This document shows, one piece after another, positions 52,918-62,347 of a stretch of 64,000 bases of DNA. The DNA lies in contig JAFZOW010000079.1 of NCBI GenBank assembly GCA_017552715.1, forward strand, positions 1 to 64,000. The letters are read 5' to 3'. Each line of letters starts with the position of its first letter. Within the stretch, counting starts at the first letter, position 1. A program made the position numbers and the translations under genes. A model generated the notes under the pieces. That model worked only from the letters and a program-made list of their open reading frames with translations. It had not been told where the DNA came from and searched no databases. Source of the DNA: Lachnospiraceae bacterium. GTDB lineage: Bacteria > Bacillota > Clostridia > Lachnospirales > Lachnospiraceae.

Positions 52918-53926
52918 TGACCTCGTCACCTCCGCCGCGGGAAATGATGATCTCACCGGAATCCTCCAGCTTACGGATGATATTCACGATCTTCTGCTGG
53001 GCATCCTCCACATCCTTCATACGCACAGGTCCCATGAATTCCATGTCTTCCTTGATCATCTCGGCCAGACGTTTGGACAGGTTGGTAAAGATGGCATTCT
53101 GCACTTCTTCATTGGTGCCCTTCAGCGCCAGCTCCAGATCATTATTGTCCACATCACGCAGCACACGCTGTATGGCCTTGTTGTCCAGAAGCAGGATATC
53201 TTCGAAGACGAACATCTTCTTGCGGATCTCGTCCGCCAGCTCCGGATCCTCGATCTCCAAAATCTCCATGATATGCTTCTCGGTACCGCGGTCGGTGGTA
53301 TTGAGGATCTCCACCACCTGGTCCACACCACCGATCTGCGTGTAATCCTGATTCACCAGATTGGCCAGCTTGCTTTCAAGCACGCGCTCCACCTCCTGTA
53401 TGACATCCGGACTTGTGCGGTCCATAGTGGCGATACGTCTTGCCACATCCGCCTGATTTTCCTGAGGCAGGGCACTGATGATCATGGCGCTCTGGCTGGG
53501 ACTTAAGTAGGAAAGGATCAGGGCGATGGTCTGGGGATGCTCGTCCTGAATGAAGGAAAGCAGCTGGGTCGCATCGGTCTTACGCACAAACTCGAAGGGC
53601 TTGACCTGCAGGCTGGCTGTCAGCTTGCCGATCACGTCCAATGCCTTTTCCGAACCCAGCGCCTTTTCCAGCAGTTCCTTGGCATAGCCTATACCACCCT
53701 CCGCAATATACTGCTGCGCAAGGCAGATCTCGTAGAATTCGTTGATCACATCTTCCTTGACCTGGGGAGACACGCTGCGCGTGTTTGCGATCTCCAGCGT
53801 CAGATCTTCGATCTCTTCTTCTTTCAGATGCTTGAACACAGCGGAACTCATCTCGGGTCCCAGGGTGATCAGAAGGATCGCCGCCTTCTGTGTTCCGGTC
53901 ATACTGTTGTCATTCGATGCCGCCAT
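52910..53926 (-). CDS. fliG: Flagellar motor switch protein FliG
   Basis: 338 residues. N-domain, middle domain with EHPQTIALILSYLSP, and a C-terminal armadillo domain with the charged torque helix (FEDILLLDNKAIQRVLRDVDNNDLELALKG as the family pattern). It touches both the MS ring (FliF, encoded next) and MotA. Confidence 0.97.
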   Translation of the reverse strand: MAASNDNSMTGTQKAAILLITLGPEMSSAVFKHLKEEEIEDLTLEIANTRSVSPQVKEDVINEFYEICLAQQYIAEGGIGYAKELLEKALGSEKALDVIGKLTASLQVKPFEFVRKTDATQLLSFIQDEHPQTIALILSYLSPSQSAMIISALPQENQADVARRIATMDRTSPDVIQEVERVLESKLANLVNQDYTQIGGVDQVVEILNTTDRGTEKHIMEILEIEDPELADEIRKKMFVFEDILLLDNKAIQRVLRDVDNNDLELALKGTNEEVQNAIFTNLSKRLAEMIKEDMEFMGPVRMKDVEDAQQKIVNIIRKLEDSGEIIISRGGGDEVIV

Positions 53927-53956
53927 CTTTTAAACCTTTATCTCCAGAATATCACT

Positions 53957-55567
53957 TTAACCCCAGTCGTCATTCAGCCAGTTGCGCAACAGATTGGCAG
54001 CAGCCTCCGGGTTGTCTTCCACAAATTTCTCCACGATCTTGCGGGCCTCGGATTTGTCCTCCAGGCCGATCTCGTCCAGCTCTGCCTCAGGCTGGGTGCT
54101 CTGCAGGATATCGTCGATGCTGATCTCGGGTTCCGGCTCCTCCACCTGTGCCTGACGCATGCTGCGCAGGATCACGAAGGCAAGCAGTCCAAGGATCAGG
54201 ACGATCAGGATGATCTGCAGCACATCCGTCATACTGATGTTCAGTCCTTCATGATCCACGAAGAAAGGCTGTTCGTAAGAAAGGATGCTGATCTTTCCCG
54301 TAGAGATACCGGATGCATTGGATACCGCAACCACCAGATTCTGCGGCACCTCCAGTTCCCGGCGCACGTCATTGGCCAGCTTGTACTGGGCCCAGGTGAT
54401 GCCTTCCAGGTCCCCGCGCTCCTTTACGTCATCTTCATAGATCATATTATAAGTGAGCAAGGTCACGGTAATGGAGGAATTCTCCCAGTCCACATTTCCC
54501 GCACCGCTCCGTTTTTCCTTGATATGTTCATCCGGCAGGAAATCTTCACTGGTCTCGGTCACGGAGGAACTCTCCGAGGAACCGTTCTCCATCACATAGC
54601 CGGTCTCCACATTGCTGTCCGTGCCGGGAACCCCGCCGGTGGTCCCTTCATTAATACTCTGGTAGGTATCCCGGCTGGCCAGGATACCGTCACCTTCTTC
54701 ATCCGTATTGGAATACTCATGCCAAATATCCGAGGTATCGGAGGGATCGATGATCACTCTTGCCGCCACCTCTATTCCGGAAAACTGGTTCATTCCCAGC
54801 AGCGCACGCTTCACATCGCTTTCCATGGAGCGGGCGAGCTGATCGGAAGTCGTGGCATAGCTGGAAGGGGAGGATGCGCTTGCGCTCTCATCTGCCCCGG
54901 CATAGAGCAGTATGCCGCTGGTATCCGTGATCGTGATATTGGTAGTGGTATCGTTGCCCAGTGCGGTAGCCACCTGCCTCGCTATGGCTCCGGCCTGATC
55001 GCTGTTGCAGGTGCCGGAAAGTTCCAGCTGCACCGCAGCATAGCTTTCCTGGTTCTGAGCTATGAGTGTACCGTTTTCCTCCGGGATATGAAGCTTCACA
55101 TCTGCGTTACGCACAAAGTCGTAGGCTTCCAGATTGGATTCCAGTTCTCTTTCCAGGTAAACGATATACTTTTTCTGGGTATCCGACTCCGTGGAGAAGA
55201 AGCCGCCGTCCGTAACATTGTCAATGGAATAATTGTCCGTGGATATGGAATTGCTGCCAAGCAGCAGCACGGCCTTGGTATAATCCTGACGCTTGATGGA
55301 GATCTTCAGCCCGTCCTCACTGGTCTGATAGCTGATATCATCCCCGGTCAGCAGATCTATGACTTCCTGTGCCTCTTTTGCATTGGCTGCCGTATGGATC
55401 GTCACATATTCGGGCCGTGTGATGGCTATGATCAACGCCACAAAAGCCGCCAGTGATGCCACTGCCAGCACAGCAATGATGATCTTCTGCCTGCTTGAGA
55501 ACTTCTCCCACCAGTCAAGGAAACGTCTCGGCAGACTGCGAAACCATGCTATGATACGATCTACCAT
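53957..55567 (-). CDS. fliF: Flagellar MS-ring protein FliF
   Basis: 536 residues. Membrane helices at about 27-47 and 430-450 flank the periplasmic ring domains (TIHTAANAKEAQEVIDLL, VKLHIPEENG). The C-terminal FliG-binding tail (VEKFVEDNPEAAANLLRNWLND) is conserved. The ATG at 55567 follows GAGGAGG; an upstream ATG lacks such a site. The 121-base gap to fliE carries two small hairpins, CTGCCG/CGGCAG at 55585-55603 and TTCTGC/GCAGAA near 55613-55627. Confidence 0.95.
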   Translation of the reverse strand: MVDRIIAWFRSLPRRFLDWWEKFSSRQKIIIAVLAVASLAAFVALIIAITRPEYVTIHTAANAKEAQEVIDLLTGDDISYQTSEDGLKISIKRQDYTKAVLLLGSNSISTDNYSIDNVTDGGFFSTESDTQKKYIVYLERELESNLEAYDFVRNADVKLHIPEENGTLIAQNQESYAAVQLELSGTCNSDQAGAIARQVATALGNDTTTNITITDTSGILLYAGADESASASSPSSYATTSDQLARSMESDVKRALLGMNQFSGIEVAARVIIDPSDTSDIWHEYSNTDEEGDGILASRDTYQSINEGTTGGVPGTDSNVETGYVMENGSSESSSVTETSEDFLPDEHIKEKRSGAGNVDWENSSITVTLLTYNMIYEDDVKERGDLEGITWAQYKLANDVRRELEVPQNLVVAVSNASGISTGKISILSYEQPFFVDHEGLNISMTDVLQIILIVLILGLLAFVILRSMRQAQVEEPEPEISIDDILQSTQPEAELDEIGLEDKSEARKIVEKFVEDNPEAAANLLRNWLNDDWG

Positions 55568-55688
55568 AATTCCTCCTCTAGATACTGCCGGTCTCAACGG
55601 CAGCTCGCAAAGTTCTGCTCCGCAGAAGCTTTACTTCCTGTCGTTTTGATCCCTGTCGGGACCGGATGCCCTGTCCCTCGGACAGACT

Positions 55689-56033
55689 CTATATCTGCAT
55701 GTTTATTATGGTCTTATACGCTTCTATAAAGCTGTTTTTGAGTGTCACCGTATATTGCAGAGCCGTGGAAGCCTTCTGCAGCGCAATAGCCAGATCATGG
55801 GTGGAACTGCTCTTGCCCATGGCCAGCTTGACCTCCTCATTTTCGGCATCGGAAAGGTATTTATTGGTCGTATTTATATTGGAAAGAGCTGCACCGAAAA
55901 TGGAGGCGAACATATCCTCCGTTTCGCTGCCACGCTCCGCCACAAGCCGGCTGACCGCACGCCCCGTAGGAACGTTCAGCCGCTCGATGGGATTGCTCAC
56001 GATATTCCCCGTTGCCGTATCACGATATTCCAT
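55689..56033 (-). CDS. fliE: Flagellar basal-body protein FliE
   Basis: 114 residues, helical. The C-terminal VKLAMGKSSSTHDLAIALQKASTALQYTVTLKN pattern is diagnostic. FliE joins the MS ring to the rod. Directly follows flgC by 11 bases. Confidence 0.93.
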   Translation of the reverse strand: MEYRDTATGNIVSNPIERLNVPTGRAVSRLVAERGSETEDMFASIFGAALSNINTTNKYLSDAENEEVKLAMGKSSSTHDLAIALQKASTALQYTVTLKNSFIEAYKTIINMQI

Positions 56034-56044
56034 AGCTTACCGCC

Positions 56045-56548
56045 TTATTTATTCCCGGCCAGCCCCAGCCCCGTACTGGCCATGGCTTTACTGGCCGTAA
56101 AGACCGTGGCATTCGCTTCGTAGGCCCGGTTGGCATCAATGAGATTTGTCATCTCGGTGATGGTGTTCACGTTGGGATAGGTCACATAACCGTTTTCGTC
56201 CGCATCCGGATGAGAGGGATCATAAACCATGTTCATGGGACTCTCCGTGTCATCGCTGATCTTCGGGATCTTCACCCCGTAGCCGATGAGATCGTCCGAG
56301 ACGATATTACGGTCATGACGCTGCTGCGCCCGGCCCGTGCCCACTATGGTGGACAGTACACGCCCGAAGCTCCGCCGGTCCTGCTGCGTTTCCTGTGTCT
56401 CAAAAGTCACAACCTTACGGCGGTAGGGCGTTCCGTCCCCCGTCCGGGTGGTATTGGCATTGGCGATATTCTCCGCAATGGTATCCATGCGGTAACGCTC
56501 GGCCGTAAGTCCCGTTGCTGTTATATCAAATGCGGTAAACATTCCCAT
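56045..56548 (-). CDS. flgC: Flagellar rod protein FlgC
   Basis: 167 residues. The N-terminal FDITATGLTAERYRMDTIAENIANANTTRT and the C-terminal EMTNLIDANRAYEANATVFTASKAM are the rod-family coils. Part of the proximal rod. Confidence 0.95.
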   Translation of the reverse strand: MGMFTAFDITATGLTAERYRMDTIAENIANANTTRTGDGTPYRRKVVTFETQETQQDRRSFGRVLSTIVGTGRAQQRHDRNIVSDDLIGYGVKIPKISDDTESPMNMVYDPSHPDADENGYVTYPNVNTITEMTNLIDANRAYEANATVFTASKAMASTGLGLAGNK

Positions 56549-56600
56549 GATCCGAATCCTCCGTATAACTCACATCATCCCGTCGAAGCGCGTAAGCTTA

Positions 56601-56996
56601 TCAGCCCCCGCCCATGGCTGTCTTCAGATTGCCGAACTCACTGGTGATGCACTGGATCAGCCCGTTATAGGTCAGCTGGTTTTCAGCCAGGTAAACATTT
56701 TCCGTATCAATGTCCACATTATTTCCGTCCAGCCGGTAGGAAAAGCCCTCTGCCTCCGTATATACCCGCGGCTCAATGCGGGAAAGCTTCAGATTATATA
56801 CGCGGGCATCCATGGTACGGTACTCTACTTTGTTCAGGTTACGCATCAGCTCGCCTTCGAAGCTCACATCCTGACGCTTATAGTTCGGAGTGTCCACATT
56901 GGCGATGTTGTTGGAAATAGCCTCATTACGAAGCCAGGCGGCATCTGCGGCCTTATCCAGCAGGTTGATATAACTGAACGCATGGGAGTTTACCAT
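56601..56996 (-). CDS. flgB: Flagellar rod protein FlgB
   Basis: 131 residues. WLRNEAISNNIANVDTPNYKRQDVSFEGEL is the rod motif. First gene of the flagellar cluster; preceded by a structured leader of about 255 bases. The start at 56996 follows AAAGGGG. Confidence 0.95.
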   Translation of the reverse strand: MVNSHAFSYINLLDKAADAAWLRNEAISNNIANVDTPNYKRQDVSFEGELMRNLNKVEYRTMDARVYNLKLSRIEPRVYTEAEGFSYRLDGNNVDIDTENVYLAENQLTYNGLIQCITSEFGNLKTAMGGG

Positions 56997-56999
56997 AAT

Positions 57000-57245
57000 T
57001 TTTTATCCCCTTTATGCAAAATGAGCACAGGCAGAAAACCTCCCGGGCCATTCCTTGACCTCAACGGGCTTCCCTGCCTATGCCTCTGAATATTAGGTAA
57101 ACAACAATGGCGAATGCCTGATGTCGTTTACCGCGCCGGATCATGGCCGCTGAAAGCGGCAAATACCTCACAAAATCCGTGCGCATCCTCGCGGAGTGTA
57201 TATAGTAAACGGCAGATCTGTCTGACGTTTACTATATATATCGGC
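57000..57245 (-). promoter_or_regulatory. Structured leader of the flgB operon
   Basis: On the minus strand: a long hairpin with 13-bp arms TATATAGTAAACG/CGTTTACTATATA (57199-57211, 57226-57238), a second hairpin GGTAAACAAC/GTCGTTTACC (57096-57105, 57122-57131; one mismatch), and a third pairing CATAGGCAG with CTGCCTGTG (about 57028-57085) around CCCG/CGGG. Four copies of GTAAAC or its complement appear in the two hairpins. A short repeat (57161-57194) lies between them. An exact sigma-28 -10, GCCGATAT, is at 57238-57245. No known riboswitch consensus is seen. Confidence 0.65.
57161..57194. repeat. Intergenic repeat, copy C, in the flgB leader
   Basis: 34 bases whose outer parts match copies A (40473-40514) and B (41637-41678); the middle is shorter. 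A GCCGCT/AGCGGC hairpin stands directly beside it (57146-57160), as hairpins do beside A and B. Confidence 0.55.
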
Positions 57246-57261
57246 ATAATAAGCGACTTCT

Positions 57262-57290
57262 ATTATAATAAAATAATCACAAAATTACAA
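57262..57290 (-). promoter_or_regulatory. Sigma-A promoter of the flagellar cluster
   Basis: Minus-strand TTGTAA (57285-57290), 17 bases, TATAAT (57262-57267). The -35 overlaps the codY stop codon, so codY and the flagellar cluster are immediate neighbours. The start would lie near 57256, at the head of the structured leader. Confidence 0.65.
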
Positions 57291-58052
57291 GACCTCATAA
57301 ATATAATCGTTCAGGACCGTGAGACGCGTCCCCTTCACACCGGCAGAGCGGGTCTCGATGATCCCGGCACTCTCCAGCTTTCGTATGGCGTTGACCACCA
57401 CACTGCGTCCGATGGAGATCTCTTCGGCTATACGGCTGGTAACGATCAGCGCCTCCTCCCCACATACATGGGAAAGGATGTGCCGTACCGCCTCCCTCTC
57501 CGATGCTGTCAGGGCATCCAGGGCGCTCTTCACTCCGTGCTCACGCCGGTCGCTTTCGTCCGCTTCCTCGGTAAGGCTGCGGAGCAGCTCCAGACCCACC
57601 ACGGTGGCGGCATACTCCACCAGGATGATATCGTCCATTTCGTACCAGCCCTCATCCTTAAAAAGAAAGAGGGTTCCCAGGCGCTCACCGGAAGCATAAA
57701 TAGGCGATGCCACGGCATGATAACGATCCCCTGCGCGGTTCTTTTCTCCGGTAAAGCCCAGAGTCATGAGGTTCACGTTATCCTGGGTGGAAAGTATGGT
57801 TTGGAAACGTTCATTCAAAGCATCATCGATATGCTGCCCCACTTCATAGACCAGCAGTTCACCCAGACGTTCCACGCTCCGGGCTTCTCCCAGCCCCAGA
57901 AGTTTTCCTCCCCGGCTGCAAACGAAAACATCCGAGCCGAGGGTCTCACTCAGCACGGCACAGATATCGTTAAATGCCACCTTGGGAGAGGTATTGTTAT
58001 GCAGGAGCCGTCCCAGCTTACGGGTACGGTCCAGAAGAGAGATGCTACTCAT
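57285..58052 (-). CDS. codY: Global nutrient regulator CodY
   Basis: 255 residues. The GAF domain (about 1-160) binds branched-chain amino acids; the C-terminal winged-helix HTH has TSRIAEEISIGRSVVVNAIRKLESAG, nearly the family consensus. CodY with GTP represses growth-limitation genes, motility among them in several Firmicutes. It sits between topA and flgB, as in related genomes, and its start overlaps the topA stop by 8 bases. Confidence 0.95.
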   Translation of the reverse strand: MSSISLLDRTRKLGRLLHNNTSPKVAFNDICAVLSETLGSDVFVCSRGGKLLGLGEARSVERLGELLVYEVGQHIDDALNERFQTILSTQDNVNLMTLGFTGEKNRAGDRYHAVASPIYASGERLGTLFLFKDEGWYEMDDIILVEYAATVVGLELLRSLTEEADESDRREHGVKSALDALTASEREAVRHILSHVCGEEALIVTSRIAEEISIGRSVVVNAIRKLESAGIIETRSAGVKGTRLTVLNDYIYEVL

Positions 58053-60093
58053 CCGTTCCCTCGTCTTCCTTTACAAAGCCGCACTCCGGATCATTGCAGC
58101 ACAGCTTATTTCCTTTTTTCACCATCAGGCCGCCGCAGTCCGGACACTTTTCCGCCACAGGCCGATTCCAGAGCATCAGGTCACATTCAGGTATATTCTC
58201 ACAGCCGTAGTAGCGGCGTCCCTTCTTAGTCTGGCGGATGACGATCTCGCCGCCGCACTTCGGGCACTGTACGCCGGTCTTTTCATAATAGGGCTTGGTA
58301 TTACGGCAGTCCGGGAAGCCCGGGCAGGCCAGGAAACGTCCGTGGGGACCATACTTGATCACCATCATACGGCCGCAGTTTTCACACTCCACATCGCTTT
58401 CCTCATCCTTGATCTCGATGCGGGACATCTCTTCCTCGGCTTTTTTCACCGCTTCATCCAGATCAGGATAGAAATTCCCGATGATGGTGCGCCACTTGGT
58501 CTTCCCCTCGCCCACATCATCCAGCAGGCCTTCCATGGTGGCGGTAAAGTTCACATCCACAATGGCAGGGAACTCGTCCTTCATCACCTTATTCACGATA
58601 TCGCCCAGTTCCGAAACAAAAAGATTTTTGTTTTCCTTCAATATATAACGCCGGGCCAGGATGGTCGTGATAGTGGGTGCATAAGTGGAGGGGCGTCCGA
58701 TACCCAGCTCTTCCAGAGCACGTACCAGGCTTGCTTCCGTAAAATGAGCCGGGGGCTGGGTGAAATGCTGCTTCTTCTCCAGGCTCACGAACTTCACCTT
58801 GCTGTCTTCCTTTACTTCCTTTAAAAGGAAGCTGTTCTCGGCTTTTTCACTCTCGGCTTCGGTATAGACCTTCATGAAACCGTCAAACTTTATCCCGCTG
58901 GCGCTGGCCGTAAAGACTACCCCCCGGGCTTCCATCTTCAAAGAAAGAGTATCATAGACTGCCGGTGCCATCTGGCTGGCCGCGAAACGCTTCCAGATCA
59001 GCTGGTAAAGGCGGAACTGATCCCGCGGCAGCTTATCCTTCAGCTCCTCCGGGATACGGGTGATATCCGTAGGACGGATGGCCTCATGGGCATCCTGGAT
59101 CTTTTTATCACTCTTTTTGTCTTCCGGCCGGCTGATGGGATATGCCTCGCCGAAGTTCCGGATGATATAGTCCCGGGAAGCAGCCTGTGCTTCCTCCGAG
59201 ATACGGGTGGAATCGGTACGCAGATATGAGATATAACCGTCTTCGTAAAGGCTCTGGGCAGTACGCATGGTCTTCTGCGTAGAGAAGTTCAGCGCCTTCG
59301 AAGCCTCCTGCTGCAGTGTGGACGTGGTAAAAGGCAGGGGACTCTTCCGTGTACGTTCTCCCCGCTTGATCTCTTTTATCTCAAAGCTGGCGCCCTTCAG
59401 GAGCTTTTCGATCCGCTCAGCTTCCGCCTTGCTGTCTATGGTCTTTTTTCCGTTTTCATCACTGTAAAATGCCGCTGTGAAACTCTTTTTCCCTCCGGCA
59501 TTGAACTCCGCATCCACGGTCCAGTATTCCTTCGGGATAAAGGCTGCGATCTCTTCTTCCCTGTCACAGATGATACGCAGGGCAACACTCTGCACGCGTC
59601 CGGCAGACAGCCCGCGTTTGATCTTGTTCCAGAGCAGCGGCGAGATCCGGTATCCCACCATACGGTCCAGGATTCGTCTGGCCTGCTGCGCATCCACCAG
59701 ATCCATATCGATCTCCCGGGGGTGCTTTAAGCTGTCCTTTACCGCGTTCTTTGTGATCTCGTTAAAGGTGATACGGTGGACCTTCTTATCGTTCAGCTTC
59801 AGGGCTTCGTAAAGATGCCAGCTGATGGCTTCCCCCTCGCGATCCGGGTCGGTAGCCAGATACACATTATCAGCCTTCTTCACTTCCTTACGGAGCTTAG
59901 CCAGCACATCTCCTTTTCCCCGGATGGTAATATACTTCGGTTCAAAGTCGTGCTCCACATCGATCCCCAGGCTGCTTTTGGGCAGATCCCGTACATGACC
60001 GTTGCTGGCACACACCTCATAGTTACTTCCCAGAAATTTCTTGATCGTCTTCACCTTGGCCGGGCTCTCCACGATCACAAGATTCTTTGCCAT
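58045..60093 (-). CDS. topA: DNA topoisomerase I
   Basis: 682 residues. The TOPRIM domain opens LVIVESPAKVKTIKKFLG, with TDPDREGEAI; the catalytic Tyr290 is in GYISYLRTDS. Three C-terminal zinc ribbons (CENCGRMM, CPKCGGEI and CPDCGGLM types) are present. Relaxes negative supercoils. Overlaps codY by 8 bases. Confidence 0.97.
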   Translation of the reverse strand: MAKNLVIVESPAKVKTIKKFLGSNYEVCASNGHVRDLPKSSLGIDVEHDFEPKYITIRGKGDVLAKLRKEVKKADNVYLATDPDREGEAISWHLYEALKLNDKKVHRITFNEITKNAVKDSLKHPREIDMDLVDAQQARRILDRMVGYRISPLLWNKIKRGLSAGRVQSVALRIICDREEEIAAFIPKEYWTVDAEFNAGGKKSFTAAFYSDENGKKTIDSKAEAERIEKLLKGASFEIKEIKRGERTRKSPLPFTTSTLQQEASKALNFSTQKTMRTAQSLYEDGYISYLRTDSTRISEEAQAASRDYIIRNFGEAYPISRPEDKKSDKKIQDAHEAIRPTDITRIPEELKDKLPRDQFRLYQLIWKRFAASQMAPAVYDTLSLKMEARGVVFTASASGIKFDGFMKVYTEAESEKAENSFLLKEVKEDSKVKFVSLEKKQHFTQPPAHFTEASLVRALEELGIGRPSTYAPTITTILARRYILKENKNLFVSELGDIVNKVMKDEFPAIVDVNFTATMEGLLDDVGEGKTKWRTIIGNFYPDLDEAVKKAEEEMSRIEIKDEESDVECENCGRMMVIKYGPHGRFLACPGFPDCRNTKPYYEKTGVQCPKCGGEIVIRQTKKGRRYYGCENIPECDLMLWNRPVAEKCPDCGGLMVKKGNKLCCNDPECGFVKEDEGTDE

Positions 60094-60135
60094 AGCTTCT
60101 CCTCAAATACACCTGCTTTTTACAACACGCAATCA

Positions 60136-60164
60136 AATATACAACAAAAGAAAATTTTATGCAA
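60136..60164 (-). promoter_or_regulatory. Sigma-A promoter of topA-codY
   Basis: Minus-strand TTGCAT (60159-60164), 17 bases, TATATT (60136-60141), about 45 bases before topA. The rest of 60165-60300 holds no gene. Confidence 0.6.
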
Positions 60165-60300
60165 GCACAAATAAGCATGACGCTTGCGACAAGCTCATGC
60201 AAGACGCGGTTGCACAGCAGCTTTTCATCTTGCGCGCATGCGCATCCCCCGGCTTTTTTATGTATAGGATATGAGATGCAATTTCCCATACAATAAAAAA

Positions 60301-60322
60301 ATCCCCCCCATACGGGGGGGAT
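60301..60322 (-). terminator. Strong intrinsic terminator of the pilin operon
   Basis: ATCCCCCCC (60301-60309), loop ATAC, GGGGGGGAT (60314-60322), a 9-bp stem followed on the minus strand by TTTTTTTATTG. It ends the operon 11 bases after the prepilin stop. Confidence 0.9.
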
Positions 60323-60333
60323 GGAAGAAGAAC

Positions 60334-62280
60334 TTAGTTGTAACCGCCGTAGTACTCGTACGGATGAGGATCTTCCGTCGTCTGATCCGGCATCTTATCC
60401 TTCTTCGGGATGGCGGAATCGCTGACACCTACGATATCCATCAGCTTCATCATCTGCGCATTCGTTCCCACACCGTTCGGATAATAGTAACCATAGCAAT
60501 CGTAGATATATGCGTAAGGCTCATTTACGGAATTGACCACACCGTCCCAGGTAAGTCCGTCAAAGCTGCACCAGATATGGAAACGCAGGTATCCGCCGTT
60601 ATCCACAACATAAGGGAAGTATCTGAACGCATTCGTGGCATGCTGGTTGGTATCCAGTGAGAAGGCATTGGCCTTGTTCTCTACATGGATGCGCCCTACC
60701 TTGAACTTGGTAAAGATCTGTCCGCCTTCTTTATCCGGATAGTAGTACAGGGCACCGCCAACCTGACTATCCTCATCTCCGTTCAGCTTAAGTCTCGGTC
60801 CTCCGGTATTACCGCCCGTTAACTCCGTATCATAGTTCTTATCAATGAGTGTCTTGTCATACAGCCCGTTGACACTGACCACCGCTGTACCGCTGGCTTT
60901 CTTCTTACGGTACTCGATGATGAACTTGGCGTTGGTGATATTGATCTCCACGCCTTCCTTTGCCCTTGCAAAGATCTCATCCTGCCAGACGGCCTGGGAG
61001 ATCACAGGTTTTGTTTTTGTTCCGGTCGGGACCTCATCCCCCTCGGCAAAGGGATATTCCGTTCCGTTCACCGTGACCTTGGTCTCTTTATGCACCTTGA
61101 ATTTGACATTGTTCTCACCGCCATAGAAGAGACGGAGCTTACCTGTTGCCTTATTGATAGTATCATCCTTGGGAGACACTGTCTTTCCCGCGGAGTTGTA
61201 ATCCGGGAAGGTGATCTGGGCATCAACGATCAGATTCTTGGCACACTGCGGGCAGGTGCAGATTCCGGTGACGGGAAGAGCATTGCTCATCCAGCCCGTG
61301 GTATTACTCCAGGTGGAAACCGGTACACGGCTACCGTCATTCACCTTATCCGTATGGATGGATATGGTTCTGGCTGCATTCGTTGAAAGGGAAGAAGTAG
61401 CCTTGATCGTGGCATTATACTCCGTATCCCATTGTTTATTGGTCGACGTCTCACATTTCAGCTGACCGTCCGTGGTTAAGGAATATGCAGTCACATCACC
61501 GGATTCCAGTACAAAGTTGTCGTAACCCACCGGAAGATAACTCTTCAGATTGTAGCAGTTATGGATACGGAGCACGGTCAGTTTCACATCCGCACCAGCA
61601 CCGGGTGTGCTGGCAGGAACGGGATCACCGCCGGTTCCGGGTCTGTTACGCAGGTAAACCTCTCCGGTAGCCGTATAGCTGTATTCATGATTCAGCATAT
61701 TGATCGTCAGAGTGATCACGTCCGCAGTGGTCAGGTTGTAGATATGTCCCTGATCGGCAACATTGGTCTCACCACGATCCTGATTGCTGGCCAAGCGGAT
61801 CGACCGCACACCTTCCGCGATGAGTACCGGAGTTCCCGAATCCTTTTTCATCATCAGATCCGAATATAACTGCCCGTCGGAATTTTTCTGAAGGGGCGCC
61901 CCCCCAAGATTCGGGTCACAGCGAAGTCCGATCTTATAGGTAGTGGGAGATGCATTCAGTCCGCTGTACTGACCGTTACCTCCGACGGTACGCTCCGTGA
62001 TCTTGATGGTGATCAGGTCAGAACTCACGGTCCCTTCATAAAGCATGCTCGTAGCGGTAATACCACCGCTGTTCTGAACGCTCACATTGGCGTTCATGAG
62101 CAGATCCTGCACCTGCTGAATGGCCTGCTGTGCACTTTCCTGTACATGCACTTCATAATAGCCGTTCTTGTAGAGATGCTGGCTGTTGACCATCAGGGCC
62201 CCTACCTCTGCCAGAACAAGAACAAGTACGGCAATGGCCACTACCAGTTCTACCAGCGTATAACCTTTATTCTTTCTCAT
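60334..62280 (-). CDS. Large type IV prepilin-like protein
   Basis: 648 residues. The N-terminus KNKGYTLVELVVAIAVLVLVLAEVGALM is a class III prepilin signal: cleavage after the Gly, then Tyr+1 and Glu+5, then a hydrophobic helix. The remaining about 600 residues are beta-rich, with Thr/Asn/Gly-rich segments, a CTCPQCAK motif and Tyr-rich end (EYYGGYN). It is far longer than a normal pilin (150-200 residues), so it may be a tip or minor pilin. Last gene of the operon. Confidence 0.85.
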   Translation of the reverse strand: MRKNKGYTLVELVVAIAVLVLVLAEVGALMVNSQHLYKNGYYEVHVQESAQQAIQQVQDLLMNANVSVQNSGGITATSMLYEGTVSSDLITIKITERTVGGNGQYSGLNASPTTYKIGLRCDPNLGGAPLQKNSDGQLYSDLMMKKDSGTPVLIAEGVRSIRLASNQDRGETNVADQGHIYNLTTADVITLTINMLNHEYSYTATGEVYLRNRPGTGGDPVPASTPGAGADVKLTVLRIHNCYNLKSYLPVGYDNFVLESGDVTAYSLTTDGQLKCETSTNKQWDTEYNATIKATSSLSTNAARTISIHTDKVNDGSRVPVSTWSNTTGWMSNALPVTGICTCPQCAKNLIVDAQITFPDYNSAGKTVSPKDDTINKATGKLRLFYGGENNVKFKVHKETKVTVNGTEYPFAEGDEVPTGTKTKPVISQAVWQDEIFARAKEGVEINITNAKFIIEYRKKKASGTAVVSVNGLYDKTLIDKNYDTELTGGNTGGPRLKLNGDEDSQVGGALYYYPDKEGGQIFTKFKVGRIHVENKANAFSLDTNQHATNAFRYFPYVVDNGGYLRFHIWCSFDGLTWDGVVNSVNEPYAYIYDCYGYYYPNGVGTNAQMMKLMDIVGVSDSAIPKKDKMPDQTTEDPHPYEYYGGYN

Positions 62281-62347
62281 GATACCCTCCCTTCAGGACG
62301 CAGGTCAAAACTCATGTTCATCACAAAAGCATCTGTAGTCTTCCGGA

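Noticed and set aside
53537-55456. 639-codon plus-strand frame across fliG and fliF
   Set aside because: Antisense shadow; no ribosome-binding site and no protein family match.
57000-57245. flgB leader considered as a c-di-GMP riboswitch
   Set aside because: The conserved GEMM elements (CACGCACAGGGCAAACC type and the matching GGACGCAAAGCC) are not found.
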